64,000 nt of DNA from Lepus europaeus (GCF_033115175.1 NC_084838.1:41767468-41831467), one strand, 5' to 3'. Positions 25,533-37,683 are shown, counted from the first letter of the stretch. Program-made: numbers and translations. The notes: generated by a model from the sequence alone, not told the origin.

Positions 25533-26127
25533 AGTTTCGGTTTTGCAAGAGGAAAAAGTTCTGAGATAGTTACACAACAGTGTTAAATCTGTGAAAGTCT
25601 TAAGTGCCTGCCGAGCCCTTTATCTGGCATTGTGCCATGTGACCAGGCTTTCCTGGCCACTAATATTGACAATGGACTCTACCTAATAAACTGGGCATGA
25701 AGGCTGCCAAGTTTCGCACATTATGTGGTGAATACTCCAGTTGCAATGACCCAAACCACTTTGAGATGCAGGGCACACAAAGGCAGTTCACGTAGGTGCA
25801 GAGGCTAAGAGAAGTGTAATTCTGAGGGAATGAAGAACTGGCCAGGTCACCAGAGCGGTGTGAAGCAGTTGTGAACCACAGTCTTCAGTCAGGAGGTCTG
25901 GATGCTGCTACGATGCTTCCCCACTTCCTGGTGTGACCCTAATGTAACTGCTAACAAAAACGAGTCTCTCCTGTTTTCTGGAAGAGCCTCCCACCCTCTG
26001 TCTTGACAGCTCTAGTATTTTCATCATATCCTCGGGTCTCTGCTTTTCCATGGAAGAAAACAGTAGTCCACCTTGATCAAGAAATGTGACTCCCCAAGGC
26101 TTGGTTTCTATTGTGTTTGAGAAAAAT
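25533..26127. other. Unannotated stretch
   Basis: No repeat family or coding signal recognised. Confidence 0.4.
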
Positions 26128-26136
26128 TATGCACTA

Positions 26137-26458
26137 TGGGGCCGGCGCTGCAGCACAGCAGGTTAAAGCCCCAGCCTACAACGCCAGCATCCCATATGAG
26201 TGCTGGTTTGAGTCCCAGCTGCTTCTCTTCCGATCCAGCTCTCTGCTATAGCCTGGGAAGGCAGTAGAGGAAGGCCTGAGTCCTTGGGCCCCTGCACCCG
26301 CGTGGGAGACCTGGAGGAAGCTCCTGGCTCCTGGCTTCAGATCGGCTCAGCTCTGGCCGTTGTGGTCATTTGGGGAGTGAACCAACGGAACGGAAGACCT
26401 CTTTCTGACTACCTCTCTCTGTAACTCTTTCAAGTAAATAAAATAAATCTTTAAAAAA
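26137..26458 (+). mobile_element. C-SINE
   Basis: ggggccggcgctgcagcaca to ataaatctttaaaaaa; TSD tatgcacta (26128-26136, 26459-26467). Confidence 0.92.
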
Positions 26459-26502
26459 TATGCACTACGTCTTCACCCATGAGATAGAAGATCTTCCATC
26501 TG

Positions 26503-26852
26503 AGGTGTGTGTGTGGCACAGCAGTTAAGATGTCCTGGCCGGCGCCGTGGCTCAACAGGCTAATCCTCCGCCTTGCGGCGCCGGCACACTGGGTTCTAGT
26601 CCCGGTCGGGGCACCGATCCTGTCCCGGTTGCCCCTCTTCCAGGCCAGCTCTCTGCTGTGGCCAGGGAGTGCAGTGGAGGATGGCCCAAGTGCTTGGGCC
26701 CTGCACCCCATGGGAGACCAGGAGAAGCACCTGGCTCCTGCCATCAGAACAGCGCGGTGCGCAGCGCGCTACCGCGGCGGCCATTAGAGGGTGAACCAAC
26801 GGCAAAGGAAGACCTTTCTCTCTGTCTCTCTCTCACTGTCCACTCTGCCTGT

Positions 26853-26887
<35 letters not shown>

Positions 26888-27127
26888 TGTCCTTTTACCC
26901 ATGTGCCATGGGGTTTGATACTGCCACCCATTCCTGCTAATATCCACCCTGGGAGGCAGCTGTGATGGCTCAAGTTATTGGACCCTTGCCACCCACATGG
27001 GAGACCTGGATTGAATTAATGGCTCTGGGTTTCTTTCCTGGTCTTAAGACCAGCTGTTCTGGACATTTGGGGAGTAAACCAGTGGGCGGAAGATCGCTGT
27101 CTCTGCCTTTCAAAGAAATGAAAAAAA
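26503..27127 (+). mobile_element. Older C-SINE split by a young one
   Basis: Parts 26503-26536 and 26884-27127. Confidence 0.78.
26537..26883 (+). mobile_element. C-SINE, young-looking, nested
   Basis: ggccggcgccgtggctcaac to a pure A-run of about 30; perfect TSD aagatgtcct (26527-26536, 26884-26893). Confidence 0.93.
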
Positions 27128-27668
27128 ATTCCATCTGCCAAAATACCTTGGAATAATTGCAATACATGACAAGGGTTAGGGAGCGTCCTGGAATGGCTTT
27201 AAAAATCAGTGCCCATATCATTGATTGTTGCATCCTGCTTCTCTCCCTGACTGTCCAGGAGTTCCTTTAGTGAAGACAGCATTAAAAAAATAAAAAATCT
27301 TAGCAGGCTTCCCCGGGCTCTGCCCGCTGCAGCCCTTTGTCTCCTGAATGGGAAAAAGATGGATTGTAGTTTAGAAAGGGGATGGCAGTGCTTCAGCAGG
27401 TCTCGTCTGCAGGGGAGAAAATGACCTTACAGGCAGTGAGCGACGGGAGCGTCAGGAGGCATGGCCGCCTGGAAAAAGCCACGGGAGGGTTTGCTGCCTG
27501 AAGCCTCGTGCAGTCCAGACTGAGAGGCAGTGACAAGCGAATGGCCCTTAGGCGGACGCCGAGACAGCTCGTTCGCCTGGGCTAACTGCCAAGGCCCGCG
27601 CTTGGGCCAGTGAGGGACCAGTTGTGGGTGGGCACTTTTTACATCCGGGCATTGGGAGAGCCTTTTAG

Positions 27669-27698
27669 CCAATCCGCGGAGAGGCCGTGGTGACGTCA
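27669..27698 (+). promoter_or_regulatory. APTX: APTX proximal promoter: CCAAT box and CRE
   Basis: CCAAT at 27669-27673 and the full CREB/ATF palindrome TGACGTCA at 27691-27698 lie about 100 bases before the exon 1 donor, in a CpG island. Two classical promoter sites 18 bases apart make this the likely main start region. Confidence 0.7.
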
Positions 27699-27719
27699 CC
27701 GGCTGCGCTGCGGCCTGTC

Positions 27720-27799
27720 TCGCGACGTGATCCGGCAGCGCCGGAACCTGTGAGGCACGGCTGGAGTAACGTGAGCTCGTCGCTCTGTGTCGCCGAGCG
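27720..27799 (+). other. APTX: APTX exon 1 (5' UTR; remnant of long-isoform N-terminus)
   Basis: Donor GAGCG|gtaagg ends the exon at 27799. Joined to 43278 the frame stays open through ...[19 protein letters not shown], which resembles the N-terminal extension of the long human isoform (SNVNLSVSDFWRVM...), but the codon before SNV is TGG, not ATG. The exon is therefore probably untranslated here. The start is estimated from the CRE. Confidence 0.7.
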
Positions 27800-28375
27800 G
27801 TAAGGCAGTGGTCGGCCTGCCTCTCCTGGCTGGGTTGAGAGCCGCGGGTGTGGGCGCTAGGTCCGGGCAGCCACTACGCTTGGGAGACGTGTCCTCACGG
27901 ACGCTCTCGTGGCTGCTGCGTCTTTGAAGACGTTGCCTCTTTCTCCCTTCAGCTCCCGGGCGCCGTTTCAGCAGGCGCTCGCGGTGGTCTCTGCCCCACT
28001 TGACGTTAGTTCTCGCGTGTGCCTGACCTCTGTGTTGAGCTTGGACGCGACGCAAGCAGAACACGGACTAATTAGAGAGCGGGCTCTGTCCAACCCAAGG
28101 AAGCGGCCCAGCTTGTCGGCAGGGACAGCGTTTCCGCCAGGAGCTCGAGGGCCCTTCACAAACTTCTCAGCGGCTCTTAGGAAAGCCAGCCCGAGCAAGC
28201 CTCTTCCCCTAGAGACCGGGGCTAGCGGCTCAGTACAGCAGAGAGACCTTTCCCATTTGGAAGGAATGTGGTCCAGGTTTGGTGCCTTCTGGGAGTGTGG
28301 CTTATGTTGGGAAGTGGGGAGAAGCACAGGTGTAGGTTTGTGCCCGTGGACCTTACACGTTGCTGGCCGATGATC

Positions 28376-28703
28376 TTATTTTATTTAATTAATTTATTTA
28401 AAAGGTAGAGTTACAGAGACGCAGAGGCAGCGAGAGAGACAGAGACAGGCAGAGGTCTCCCATCCACTGATTCACTCCCCAGGTGGCCGCAATGGCCGGA
28501 GCTCAGCCGATCTGGAGTCAGGAGCTTCTTCTGGGTCTCCCACGCGGGTGCAGGGGCAAGGGACTTGGGCCATCCTCTGCTGCTTCCCTAGGCCATAGCA
28601 GAGAGCTGGATTGGAAGTGGAACAGCTGGGACTCAAACTGGCGCCCATATGAGATGCCGGCACTGCAGGTGCTGGCTTTACGCTCTAGGCCACAGCCGCT
28701 CCT
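28376..28703 (-). mobile_element. C-SINE
   Basis: aatttatttaaaaggtagag to taggccacagccgctcct. Confidence 0.87.
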
Positions 28704-28784
28704 AGATGATGCCTTTACCTGTTCTCTGCATCTGCGTTCATCATACCTTCACTGTCAACAAGAACAATGATGGTGTTGCCTGCT

Positions 28785-28955
28785 TAGTTTTGCCAGACGC
28801 TGGGTTTTACACCTGTCTCATTTCGCCCTTGTGACAAACAGAGGAATTTTATTTTAGAAGGGTTTAAAGCTTCAGAGGTTAAATAACTTGACTGAAGCCA
28901 TGCAATGAGTAGATGGTGGAGCCCAGATTTGAACTCAAGCAGTCCAGCTTAAGAG
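28785..28955 (-). mobile_element. MIR
   Basis: agaggttaaataacttgact and gcccagatttgaactcaagc are the MIR core read backwards. Confidence 0.7.
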
Positions 28956-28963
28956 CCCTTGAG

Positions 28964-29296
28964 AGGCCGGTGATGTGATGTAGCAGGTAAAGCCACTGCC
29001 TGCAGTGCTGGCATCCCAAACAGGCGCTGGTTTGAGTCTTGGCTGCTCCACTTTGGATCCAGCTCTCTGCTATGGCCTGGGAAAGCAGTAGAAGGTGGTT
29101 CAAGATCTTGGGCCCCTGCACCTGCTGGGAAACCCAGAAGAAGCTCCTGGCTCCTGGCTTCGGATCTGCGCAACTCTGGCCATTGCGGCCATTTGGGGAG
29201 TGAACCAGTGGATGGAAGAAAGAACTCTCTGTCTCTCTCTGCCTCTGTTCTCTATAACCCTGACTTTCAAATAAATAAATAATTTTTTTTTTTTAA
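28964..29296 (+). mobile_element. C-SINE
   Basis: aggccggtgatgtgatgtag to aaataaataaataattttt; TSD aagagcccttgag/aagaggccttgag (28951-28963, 29297-29309), inside the end of a MIR. Confidence 0.9.
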
Positions 29297-29349
29297 AAGA
29301 GGCCTTGAGGGTCACTACCCTTCAGTGATTTTCTCTAGTTGTTCATTAA

Positions 29350-29662
29350 AGATTTAAAGATTTACTTACTTGAATGGCAGAACTAGGTTCACAGGGAGAT
29401 TTTCCATTCATTGATTCACTTCCCAAATGGCTACAAAGGCTCTGGCTGTGCCAGGCCAAAGCTAGGAGCCAGGAGCTTCATCTGGGTCTTCCATGTGGGT
29501 GGCAGGTGCCCACCTACTTGGGCCATCTTCTGCTGCTTTCCCAGGTGCATTAGCAGGGAGCTGGATTGGAAGTGGAGCAGCCAGGTCTTGAACAGTTGCT
29601 CATATGGGAAGCTGGTCTTGCAGGCGCTGGCTTAACTGGATGTACCACAGCACTGGTCCCTG
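29350..29662 (-). mobile_element. C-SINE
   Basis: gatttacttacttgaatggc to accacagcactggtccc. Confidence 0.85.
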
Positions 29663-29844
29663 TTGTTACGAATTCTTTTATGGTGAAAGGGTTTTAGATG
29701 TTTTCCCTTCTTACAAAATCACTTAGGTTACACCTATCTTTGCTTTTCTTGTTGTCTCAGAGGATGGGTTGTTTCTCTGATGAAAGCAAAATTTTTAATC
29801 TTCTGACCTTTTTTAAATGCTTTTTATAGGAGACCTTGTTTTCT

Positions 29845-30200
29845 TTTTTTTTTTTTTTAAAGGTTTTTATTTAATGAATACAAATTTTATATGTACAGCT
29901 TTTAGGAATATAGTGTTCCCCCCGTTAATGCCCTCCCACCCCTACTCCCATCCCACCTCCTACTCCCTCTCCCATTCCATTTTTCATTAAGATTCATTTT
30001 TAATTCACTTTATATACAGAAGACCAACTCTGTACTAAGTAGAGATTTCCACTGTTTGCACCTACACAGACACACAAAGTATAAAGTACTGTTTGAAGAC
30101 AGGTTTTGCTGTTAATTCTCATAGTACAACCTCATTAAGGATAGGGAGAGGTCCAACATGGGGAGTAAGTGCACAATGACTCCTGTTGTTGATTTAGCAA
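29845..30200 (-). mobile_element. Rabbit L1 3' end
   Basis: A T-run, then the L1 3' UTR read backwards, including a C-rich cccaccccta stretch and tatatacagaagacc. This matches my memory of lagomorph L1 tails. 5'-truncated, immediately followed by a C-SINE at 30205. Confidence 0.65.
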
Positions 30201-30204
30201 TTAA

Positions 30205-30254
30205 GACTTATTTTTTAAAAGATTTATTTATTTTACTTGAGAGTCAGAGTTATG

Positions 30255-30288
<34 letters not shown>

Positions 30289-30505
30289 TCTGAAGAGATC
30301 TGAAGCCAGGAGCCATGAGCTTCTTCCGGGTCTCTCACATGGGTGACAGAGGCCCAAGTGCTTGTGCCATCTTCTGCTGCTTTTCAAGGCACATTAGCAG
30401 TGAGCTGGATTGGAAGCAGAGCAGCCAGGACTTGAACTGATGCCTGTATGGGATGCTGGTGCCGCAGGCAGAGGCTTAGCCAACTATACCACAGTGCTGG
30501 CTCCT
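30205..30505 (-). mobile_element. C-SINE, internal deletion
   Basis: agatttatttattttacttg to ccacagtgctggctcc; the centre is shortened, with gagatctgaa present twice at the junction (30286-30305). Confidence 0.82.
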
Positions 30506-31009
30506 AATCCAGTCTGTTCAAAGAGTATTCTAAATTGTGTCTCTTATCTCCCATTACCTTCAGCAGTCTAGCTTTCAGATCTATTATTTTCCTGAAATTT
30601 CACCTGGAGGTCATCAGTGGCTGATTATCAAACCAGATAAACATTTTAAAATAAATCATTACTGGATCCCTGTACTACTTTTGACAGTCGATCATTTCAC
30701 TTGCTTCCTATTCCTTTATTTTCCAGGACAGTTCACTCAACTTATTTATTCATGAAACATTTTTTGTGATACAGAGTTGAATAAGACAAAGTGCTTTTCT
30801 TCAAGGAGCCTGCATTCCAGCCGTTTTTCCATGTATGTCTCTTACCAGTAAGAGGGATCTTTTCCTCCTCCCTAAAATGTTGAGCTTTTCAATTGCATGT
30901 GACTTTGGTACCCTTCTGTTTTCATTCTGTACACATGACCTGAGTGAGCACATCATGTGTCTTAGTTTTTTTTAAAAAATTTTTAAAATTTTTCCTGTTA
31001 CATTTTATA
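30506..31009. other. Unannotated AT-rich stretch
   Basis: Traces of an old repeat near 30770-30830; no exon. Confidence 0.35.
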
Positions 31010-31010
31010 A

Positions 31011-31682
31011 AAAAAAGATTTATTGCCGGCGCCGCGGCTCACTAGGCTAATCCTCCACCTTGCGGCGCCGGCACACCGGGTTCTAGTCCCGGTCGGGGCA
31101 CCGATCCTGTCCCGGTTGTCCCTCTTCCAGGCCAGCTCTCTGCTGTGGCCAGGGAGTGCAGTGGAGGATGGCCCAAGTGCTTGGGCCCTGCACCCCATGG
31201 GAGACCAGGAGAAGCACCTGGCTCCTGCCATTGGATCAGCGCGGTGTGCCGGCCGCAGCGCGCTACCACGGCGGCCATTGGAGGGTGAACCAACGACAAA
31301 AGGAAGACCTTTCTCTCTGTCTCTCTCTCTCTCACTGTCCACTCTGCCTGTCAAAAAAAAAAAAAAAAAAAAAGATTTATTTATTTGAAAGTTGGAGTTA
31401 CACAGAGAGAGGAAAGGCAGAGACAGAGAGAGAGGTCTTCCATCCGCTGGTTCACTCCCCCAATGGCTGCAACAGCTGTAACTGTGCTGATCCGAAGCCA
31501 GGAGCTTCTTCTGGATCTCCCACGTGAGTGCAGGGACCCAAGCACTTGGGCCATCTTCTGCTGCTTTCCCAGGTGCATTAGCAGGGAGCTAGATCAGAAG
31601 TGGAGAGCCAGGACTTGAACTGGTGCCTGTATGGGATCCTGGCATTGTAGTCAGTGGCTTAACTGCAACACCACAATGCATG
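31011..31682 (-). mobile_element. C-SINE split by a young C-SINE
   Basis: The tail at 31011-31024 resumes at about 31372; head ends tgcaacaccacaatgcatg. Confidence 0.82.
31025..31371 (+). mobile_element. C-SINE, young-looking, nested
   Basis: gccggcgccgcggctcacta to A-run; target sequence agatttatt is repeated on both sides. Confidence 0.92.
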
Positions 31683-31696
31683 ACTTATAATAGTTT

Positions 31697-32017
31697 TATT
31701 TATTTGAAAGGCACAGTTACAGAGAGGCAGAGGCAGAGAGGGATGGGGAGTGGGGGGCCTTCCATTTGCTGGTTCACTCCCCAAATGGCTGCAACGGCTG
31801 GAGCTGCAGCAATCTGAAGCCAGAGCCAGGAGCTTCTTCTAGGTCTCCCACACAGGTGCAGGGGCCCAAATACTTGGGCTGTTTTCCACTGCTTTCCCAG
31901 GTCATTAGCAGAGAGCTGGATTGGAAGTGCAGCAGCTAGGACTCGAACCGGCACCCATGTGGGATGCCGACACTGCAGGTGGTGGCTTTACCTGCTACGT
32001 GACAGCGCCGGTCCCCT
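31697..32017 (-). mobile_element. C-SINE
   Basis: atttatttgaaaggcacagt to acagcgccggtcccc; TSD taatagtttt (31687-31696, about 32018-32027). Confidence 0.9.
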
Positions 32018-32264
32018 GTAATAGTTTTCTAACTGGTTTCCCGGCCTCTAGTCCTGCTCCCTATTTTATCTATAGTGCATACTACCTCTCTCCCATCCTG
32101 ATGGTTTTGGAAACAAATCTGTGTCAAGTTTCTGCTTAATGTTTAAACATCCGTTTATTCATCTGTTCTTTTCTCTGATTCATTTAGCAAATATTTGCTG
32201 TCTATTGAATTGGAAAATTCATTGAAACTTCTAAAGTTCCAGCTTCTTAGCTGGTCACCCAGAG

Positions 32265-32715
32265 CTTTGCCTCATCTGGAGCCTACATGTATCCCCAAAC
32301 CCTTCTCCGCCTCACACTTTAGAATCCAGCAACACTGACCTGCTTCTTATGCACTGTGCTAGTGTGCATTTGCCCTTGCTGTTCCCTTTGTCTGGAATCT
32401 TCACTCCAATTCTTTTTCCACTTCTTGATCTTCATCTAATTCGGCTGCCCCCTTTAACCTAATTTTCCGTTTTATATGTAGGGCATAGTTAAGGCCTACC
32501 TCCTCCAGAAAACCCTCCTTCCCACCTACTTTGTCCTAGTTTGTGTGCTTCCTTAGTATACTTTGCATAGACCAATCCCCATACTAAGTGTATTGTTGTA
32601 ATTGTTTCCGCAGACCCTGAACCTTTTGAAGACAGCTCATGTCTTTTTATTGGTGCTGGAATGTCACAAGGCACGTAGTAGGTATGTAGTAATTTTGATC
32701 GAATAATCAAGTAAA
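32265..32715 (+). mobile_element. L2 LINE 3' fragment
   Basis: tttgcccttgctgttccctt, a pyrimidine-rich middle and a final ggcacgtagtaggtatgtag fit the L2 3' end. Confidence 0.6.
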
Positions 32716-32734
32716 TGAAACCAAAAGACATATG

Positions 32735-32940
32735 TTAAAGTGGTTAAGAACCCATCCTTTGGAATTAATTGAAGTCCTAACCTCTGTCACACACTGACTC
32801 TGCAACTTGAACTTGTTACTTCTCCAAGCCTCAGCTATGTCTTCCTTAGAATGAGCGTTGTGAATATTAAAAAGAGATAATGTAAGACATTTAACACAGT
32901 GTCTGGTACCAAGTATGCTCTTGGTAAAGGTGTGCTGAAC
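32735..32940 (+). mobile_element. MIR
   Basis: agtggttaagaacccatcc, gcaacttgaacttgttactt and cagtgtctggtaccaagtat follow the MIR consensus order. Confidence 0.7.
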
Positions 32941-33428
32941 ACCAGGGGACCCTGGAGTATAAAATTTGGCCTAGCCAAGGACAGTGAGCTCCAGAAACTT
33001 TTCCCCGCTCTGTTCTGAATGGGTGGGTAGTGAGTCAGTCTGTCATAAGGAGATGGTGATCTCTTTTGGAGGGTAGTATTACATGCAGTTCCTGCTTTTC
33101 ACCTAATTAGGCTGCCCCTTTTAACCTTTTTCATAAAGAACTGTGATAGTAGTTCTGTTATACCAATAATAAGATGTAAAGAAGAGAAGTCAGTTCAGTG
33201 GATGCCTCAATGAGAAAACAGGGTTTGAAAATTGAGAATGACTTGAGTTTTTAGGAGCTAAAAAGATTATAAATTCATATATTGGGGAACATGAGTCAGT
33301 ACATTATACTTGAGGATTGTGTAAGTGTGTGTGTGTTTGGGGGAAGAGAGGAGAAGGAGAGATGGTGAATGGGACTTATGTTTCCTTATGTGAAACTTAT
33401 GTTTCCTTATGTGAAAAGGAGCATAAGA

Positions 33429-33670
33429 ATCCTCTGCCTGTGGTGCCGGCACCCCGAGTTCTAGTCCCGGTTGGGGCGCCAGTTCTGGCCTGGTTGCTCC
33501 TCTTGCAGTCCAGCTCTCTGCTGTGGCCTGGGAGGGCAGTGGAGGATGGCCCAAGTGCTTGGGTCCCTGCAGCTGCATGGGAGACTGGCAGGAAGCACCC
33601 GGCTCCTGACTTCGGATCGGCGTAGCGCCAGCCTTAGTGGCCGTTAAGGGAGTGAACCAATGGAAGGAAG

Positions 33671-33709
<39 letters not shown>

Positions 33710-33754
33710 TGTCTATAACTTTACCTGCCAAATAAAAAAATAAAAATAAAAAAA
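33429..33754 (+). mobile_element. C-SINE, 5'-truncated, young-looking
   Basis: Begins at the atcctctgcctgtggtgccg point of the element; perfect 16-bp TSD gaaaaggagcataaga (33413-33428, 33755-33770). Confidence 0.93.
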
Positions 33755-34040
33755 GAAAAGGAGCATAAGATGCAATAACCTTTATGGGGTTAGGGTGTGC
33801 GAGTCTTCATGCCTGAGGGATCTGGGACTGATCAGGATTGGGAGCTGTGTTGGACTTTATGGTTTTTATGATAGTCCTCAGCTACCTGTGATTATTTAAG
33901 TGAGTTTTGGAAAGTTCTAAATTACATAAAATATATAGTTCCTGTGTTGTACTAGCTACATTTCAGATGTTCGCTAGTCACATGAAGGATGTCTTGTTGA
34001 ATAACATAAGTTTAGGACATTACTATCATTCCAGAAAATT

Positions 34041-34378
34041 TTTTTTAAAGATTTATTTTATTTTATTTGAAAGTCTGAGTTATACAGAGAGAGGAGAGGC
34101 AGAGAGAGAGAGAGAGATCTTCCATCCACTGGCTCACTCCTCAATTTGGCTGCAACGGCCAGAGCTGTGCTGATCTGAAGCCAGGAGCCAGGAGCTTCTT
34201 CCGGGTTTCCCATGCTGGTATAGGAGCCCAAGGACTTGGGCCATCTTCTACTGCCTTCCCAGGCTATAGCAGAGAGCTGGATGGGAAGTGGAGCAGCCAG
34301 GACTAGAACTGGTGCCCATACAGGATGCCGGTGCTTCAGGCCAGGGTGTTAACCTGCTGCGCCACAGTGCTGGCCCCT
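34041..34378 (-). mobile_element. C-SINE
   Basis: agatttattttattttattt to ccacagtgctggcccc; TSD ccagaaaatt (34031-34040, 34379-34388). Confidence 0.92.
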
Positions 34379-34534
34379 CCAGAAAATTCTGTTGGACAGC
34401 ACTGTTCCACATTATTAGATTTTTGACTTCGTGTGGCCTATCAGATCACTTGAATCTTTGGAAAATACTTAGAGTTTCTAATCAGTCCTCACAACTCTGG
34501 AGTTAAAAGAATAAAGCTGAAAACTGGAGAATTG

Positions 34535-34872
34535 GCTGGCGCCGCGGCTCAATAGGCTAATCCTCCGCCTGCGGTGCTGGCACCCCGGGTTCTAGTCCCG
34601 GTTGGGGCACCGGATTCTGTCCCAGTTGCCCCTCTTCCAGGCCAGCTCTCTGTTGTGGCCCGGGAGTGCAGTGGAGGATGGCCCAAGTCCTTGGGCCCTG
34701 CACCCCATGGGAGACCAGGAGGAAGCACCTGGCTCCTGGCTTTGGATCAGTGCGGTGCGCCGGCCGCAACGGCCATTGGAGGGTGAACCAATGGCAAAAG
34801 GAAGACCTTTCTCTCTCTCTGTCTCTCTCTCACTGTCCATTCTGCCTGTCAAAAAAATAAAAATAATAAAAA
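34535..34872 (+). mobile_element. C-SINE, young-looking
   Basis: ggctggcgccgcggctcaat to aaataaaaataataaaaa; TSD gaaaactggagaatt/gaaaattggagaatt. Confidence 0.92.
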
Positions 34873-35171
34873 GAAAATTGGAGAATTTGGATTCACCCAC
34901 ATAGATGTGAGGATGTATGGGATTATCCAGCAGGAAGAGCAGAGCACTCCGCCTAGGAAGAAGGAAGGGAGAGTGAGGGAAAGAAAGAGAACCTGTGTAG
35001 GGTTTTCAGCTGCTCATTCACTGGTAGACACTTTCTGTGTGCTGGCCGTTTGCCAAGTATTATGTGACCGCCGATACATTGAGGAGCAATAATGGACATA
35101 ACCTCAGCTATCACAGAGCTTGTAGTTTATGAAGTTTTACTGGAGGGACTGGCTTGAAAATTTTATTCATT

Positions 35172-35515
35172 TTAAAAATATTTATTTATTCATTTATTTA
35201 AAGTCACAGTTACACACAGAGAGAAGGAGAGACAGAGAGAGAAAGAGGTCTTTCATCTGCTGGTTTACTTCCCAGTTGGCTGCAACAGCCGGAGCTGTGC
35301 TGATCCGAAGCCAGGAGCTTCCCCTGAGTCTCCCACGCGGTGAGGGGCCCAAGAGTGGAGGGGCCCAAGGACTTGGGGGCCATCTTCCATTGCTTTCTCA
35401 GGACATAGCAGAGAGCTAGATCCGAAGTGGAGCAGCCAGAACTCGAACTGGCGCCCATATGGGATGCTGGCACTGCAGGTGGCGGCTTTACCCGTTATGC
35501 CGCAGTGCCGGCCCC
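35172..35515 (-). mobile_element. C-SINE
   Basis: ttatttattcatttatttaa to cgcagtgccggcccc; TSD about ttgaaaattt. Confidence 0.88.
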
Positions 35516-35529
35516 TGGGTTGAAAATTT

Positions 35530-36032
35530 AAGAACACCATCCTTCTGCATTCATATTCTAAAATACTTCACTGCCAGTAGTTGCAACTAGAGGCTGAAGT
35601 GGGCCAAAATACTGCTTAAAGCAGCTGTGTAAGTATCATGTAGAACTGCTTCAGCTTCTCAGGGAGTAGTAAGTAGGAATGATCATAACTTCAGAACTTT
35701 GGAGGGAATAATGTATGTGTGTGCTTGTGGACAGCAGGGGGTAACTCTCACTGTTTTGCAACAGCCAGACTTGATCTGAACTGTCCATTTGATTCCTCCT
35801 GTCCCTGCTCTCAAACTGCTCTCCTGGCTTTGTTTATTTTCAATATTAGTAGTCAGTTACCACGTGACTGACTTCTCCATACCTATGAAGACATGCTTCA
35901 CTTTGAGGCCTGTTACCTGCTCACTCATCCATTTCATATGCACTGTACTAGTGTACAAACTCACTATAGTATTAAAAAGTGGGACCTGCCTGTAGCACTG
36001 CCATCATTTGAGGCCCCAGGTTTACGATTTTA
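35530..36032. other. Unannotated stretch
   Basis: No repeat family or exon recognised. Confidence 0.35.
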
Positions 36033-36043
36033 GATTCACAACT

Positions 36044-36378
36044 AGGGTCTGGTGCTTGTGGTATAGTGGGTAATGCTGTCCCCTGCAGTGTTGGCATCCC
36101 ATATGGGCACCCGGTTTGAGTCCCAGCTGGTCCACTTCCGATCCAGCTCTCTGCTATGGCCTGGGAAAGCAGTAGAAGGTGGCCCAAGTCCTTGGGCCCC
36201 TGCACCTGTCTAGGAGACTTGGGAGAAGATACTGGCTCCTGGCTTCGGATTGGTGCAGCTCTGGCCATTGTGGCCAATTGGGTAGTGAACCAATGGATGG
36301 AAGACCTCTCTCTGTCTCTCCTTCTCTCTCTGTGTAACTCTGACTTTCAAATTAATAAATAAATCTTAAAAAAAAAAA
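36044..36378 (+). mobile_element. C-SINE
   Basis: agggtctggtgcttgtggta to A-run; TSD attcacaact. Confidence 0.9.
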
Positions 36379-36767
36379 AATTCACAACTGACACTTTGTA
36401 CTCCTGTGTCAGCAACCTGCAGAACTGCCTCTTGGACTTCTCTAGCCCACTCATATATTAATGGCTTTAGGATGATTGCTGACTCTAGATTTCTCCACTC
36501 TTGCCTGCCTATATGCAGCAGTTGGCAAAGTTTTTGAATTCTGTTGTTTCATCATAGTGTGGAGCTCAAAATCTGGCAGTTGTCTCCTATTGATTATGTT
36601 AAATCAAAACTTTTCAGCTTAATGTTCTTTCAACGCCTCTGCCTTGGTTTGTGACTCAGGCAGCTTCTCTGGCTCATGTAGCTAAGTCTATATGCTGCAT
36701 CTTTACCTGTGTCTTACCATTTCGGAAATCTGTGCCATCATCTGTGCCATTTAAAGTGGAATGCCCC

Positions 36768-37098
36768 TTAGGGCTAGCACAGTGATGCAGTGGGTTAAGC
36801 TGCCTGTGATGCCAACATCCCATATGGGCACTGGTTCAAGTCCCTGCTGCTCCACTTCTGATCCATTTCTCTGCTAATGCACCTGGGAAAGCAGCAGAAG
36901 ATGGCCCAAGTGCTTGGGCCCCTGCACCCATGTGAGAGACCTAGAAGAGTCTTCTGGCTCCTGGCTTTGGCCTGGCCCAGCCCTGACCATTGAGGCCATT
37001 TGGAGAGTGAACCAGTGGACGGAAGGTATTCTCTGTCTTTGTGTCTCTCTCTAACTCTTACAAATCAATCAATCAATCAATCTTTAAAAAAAAGAAGA
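36768..37098 (+). mobile_element. C-SINE
   Basis: agggctagcacagtgatgca to an (AATC)n tail and A-run; TSD about gaatgcccc. Confidence 0.88.
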
Positions 37099-37327
37099 AA
37101 TGCCCCCTTGTACTCCTTGTCTCTCTTATTAATCCCTTTGGCTCCTTGCTTCCTCTGAGTGGTTTCTTGGGAACTTTCCTGATTAATACAGCACTTTTAC
37201 CTTCTTAGAACTAATTCAATGCTCACATTAATCCAAGTGCAATGAATTTATACTTCCTCAGCTCTCATTTGCTTACTCTGTCTTGCATTGTTTTGTCTTT
37301 GCAGATGGTAATGAAACCCTGATTTTT

Positions 37328-37683
37328 ATTTTTATTTTATTTATTTATTTATTTATTTTTTGACAGGCAGAGTGGACAGTGAGAGAGAGAGAGAGACAGA
37401 GAGAAAGGTCTTCCTTTTTGCCGTTGGTTCACCCTCCAATGGCCGCTGTGGCCGGCGCATCTCGCTGATCCGAAGCCAGGAGCCAGGTGCTTCTCCTGGT
37501 CTCCCATGAGGGTGCAGGGCCCAAGCACTTGGACCATCCTCCACTGCCTTCCCGGGGCATAGCAGAGAGCTGGCCTGGAAGAGGGGCAGCCGGGATAGAA
37601 TCCGGCGCCCCAACCAGGACTAGAACCTGGTGTGCCGGCGTCGCAAGGCGGAGGATTAGCCTGTTAAGCCACGGCGCCGGCCG
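37328..37683 (-). mobile_element. C-SINE, young-looking
   Basis: A TTTA tail and gacaggcagagtggacagtg to cacggcgccggccg; 15-bp TSD gaaaccctgattttt (37313-37327, 37684-37698). Confidence 0.93.

Larger units (their letters stand above)
27480..28270. other. CpG island of the APTX proximal promoter
   Basis: GC-rich and CG-dense with no SINE between about 27130 and 28375, in contrast to its surroundings. Open frames here, such as 27909-28373 (+) and 27696-28064 (-), look like composition effects. Confidence 0.75.

Noticed and set aside
27909-28373. 154-residue frame after APTX exon 1
   Set aside because: It starts 110 bases inside the intron, after a clear gtaagg donor, and overlaps an equally long frame on the other strand.
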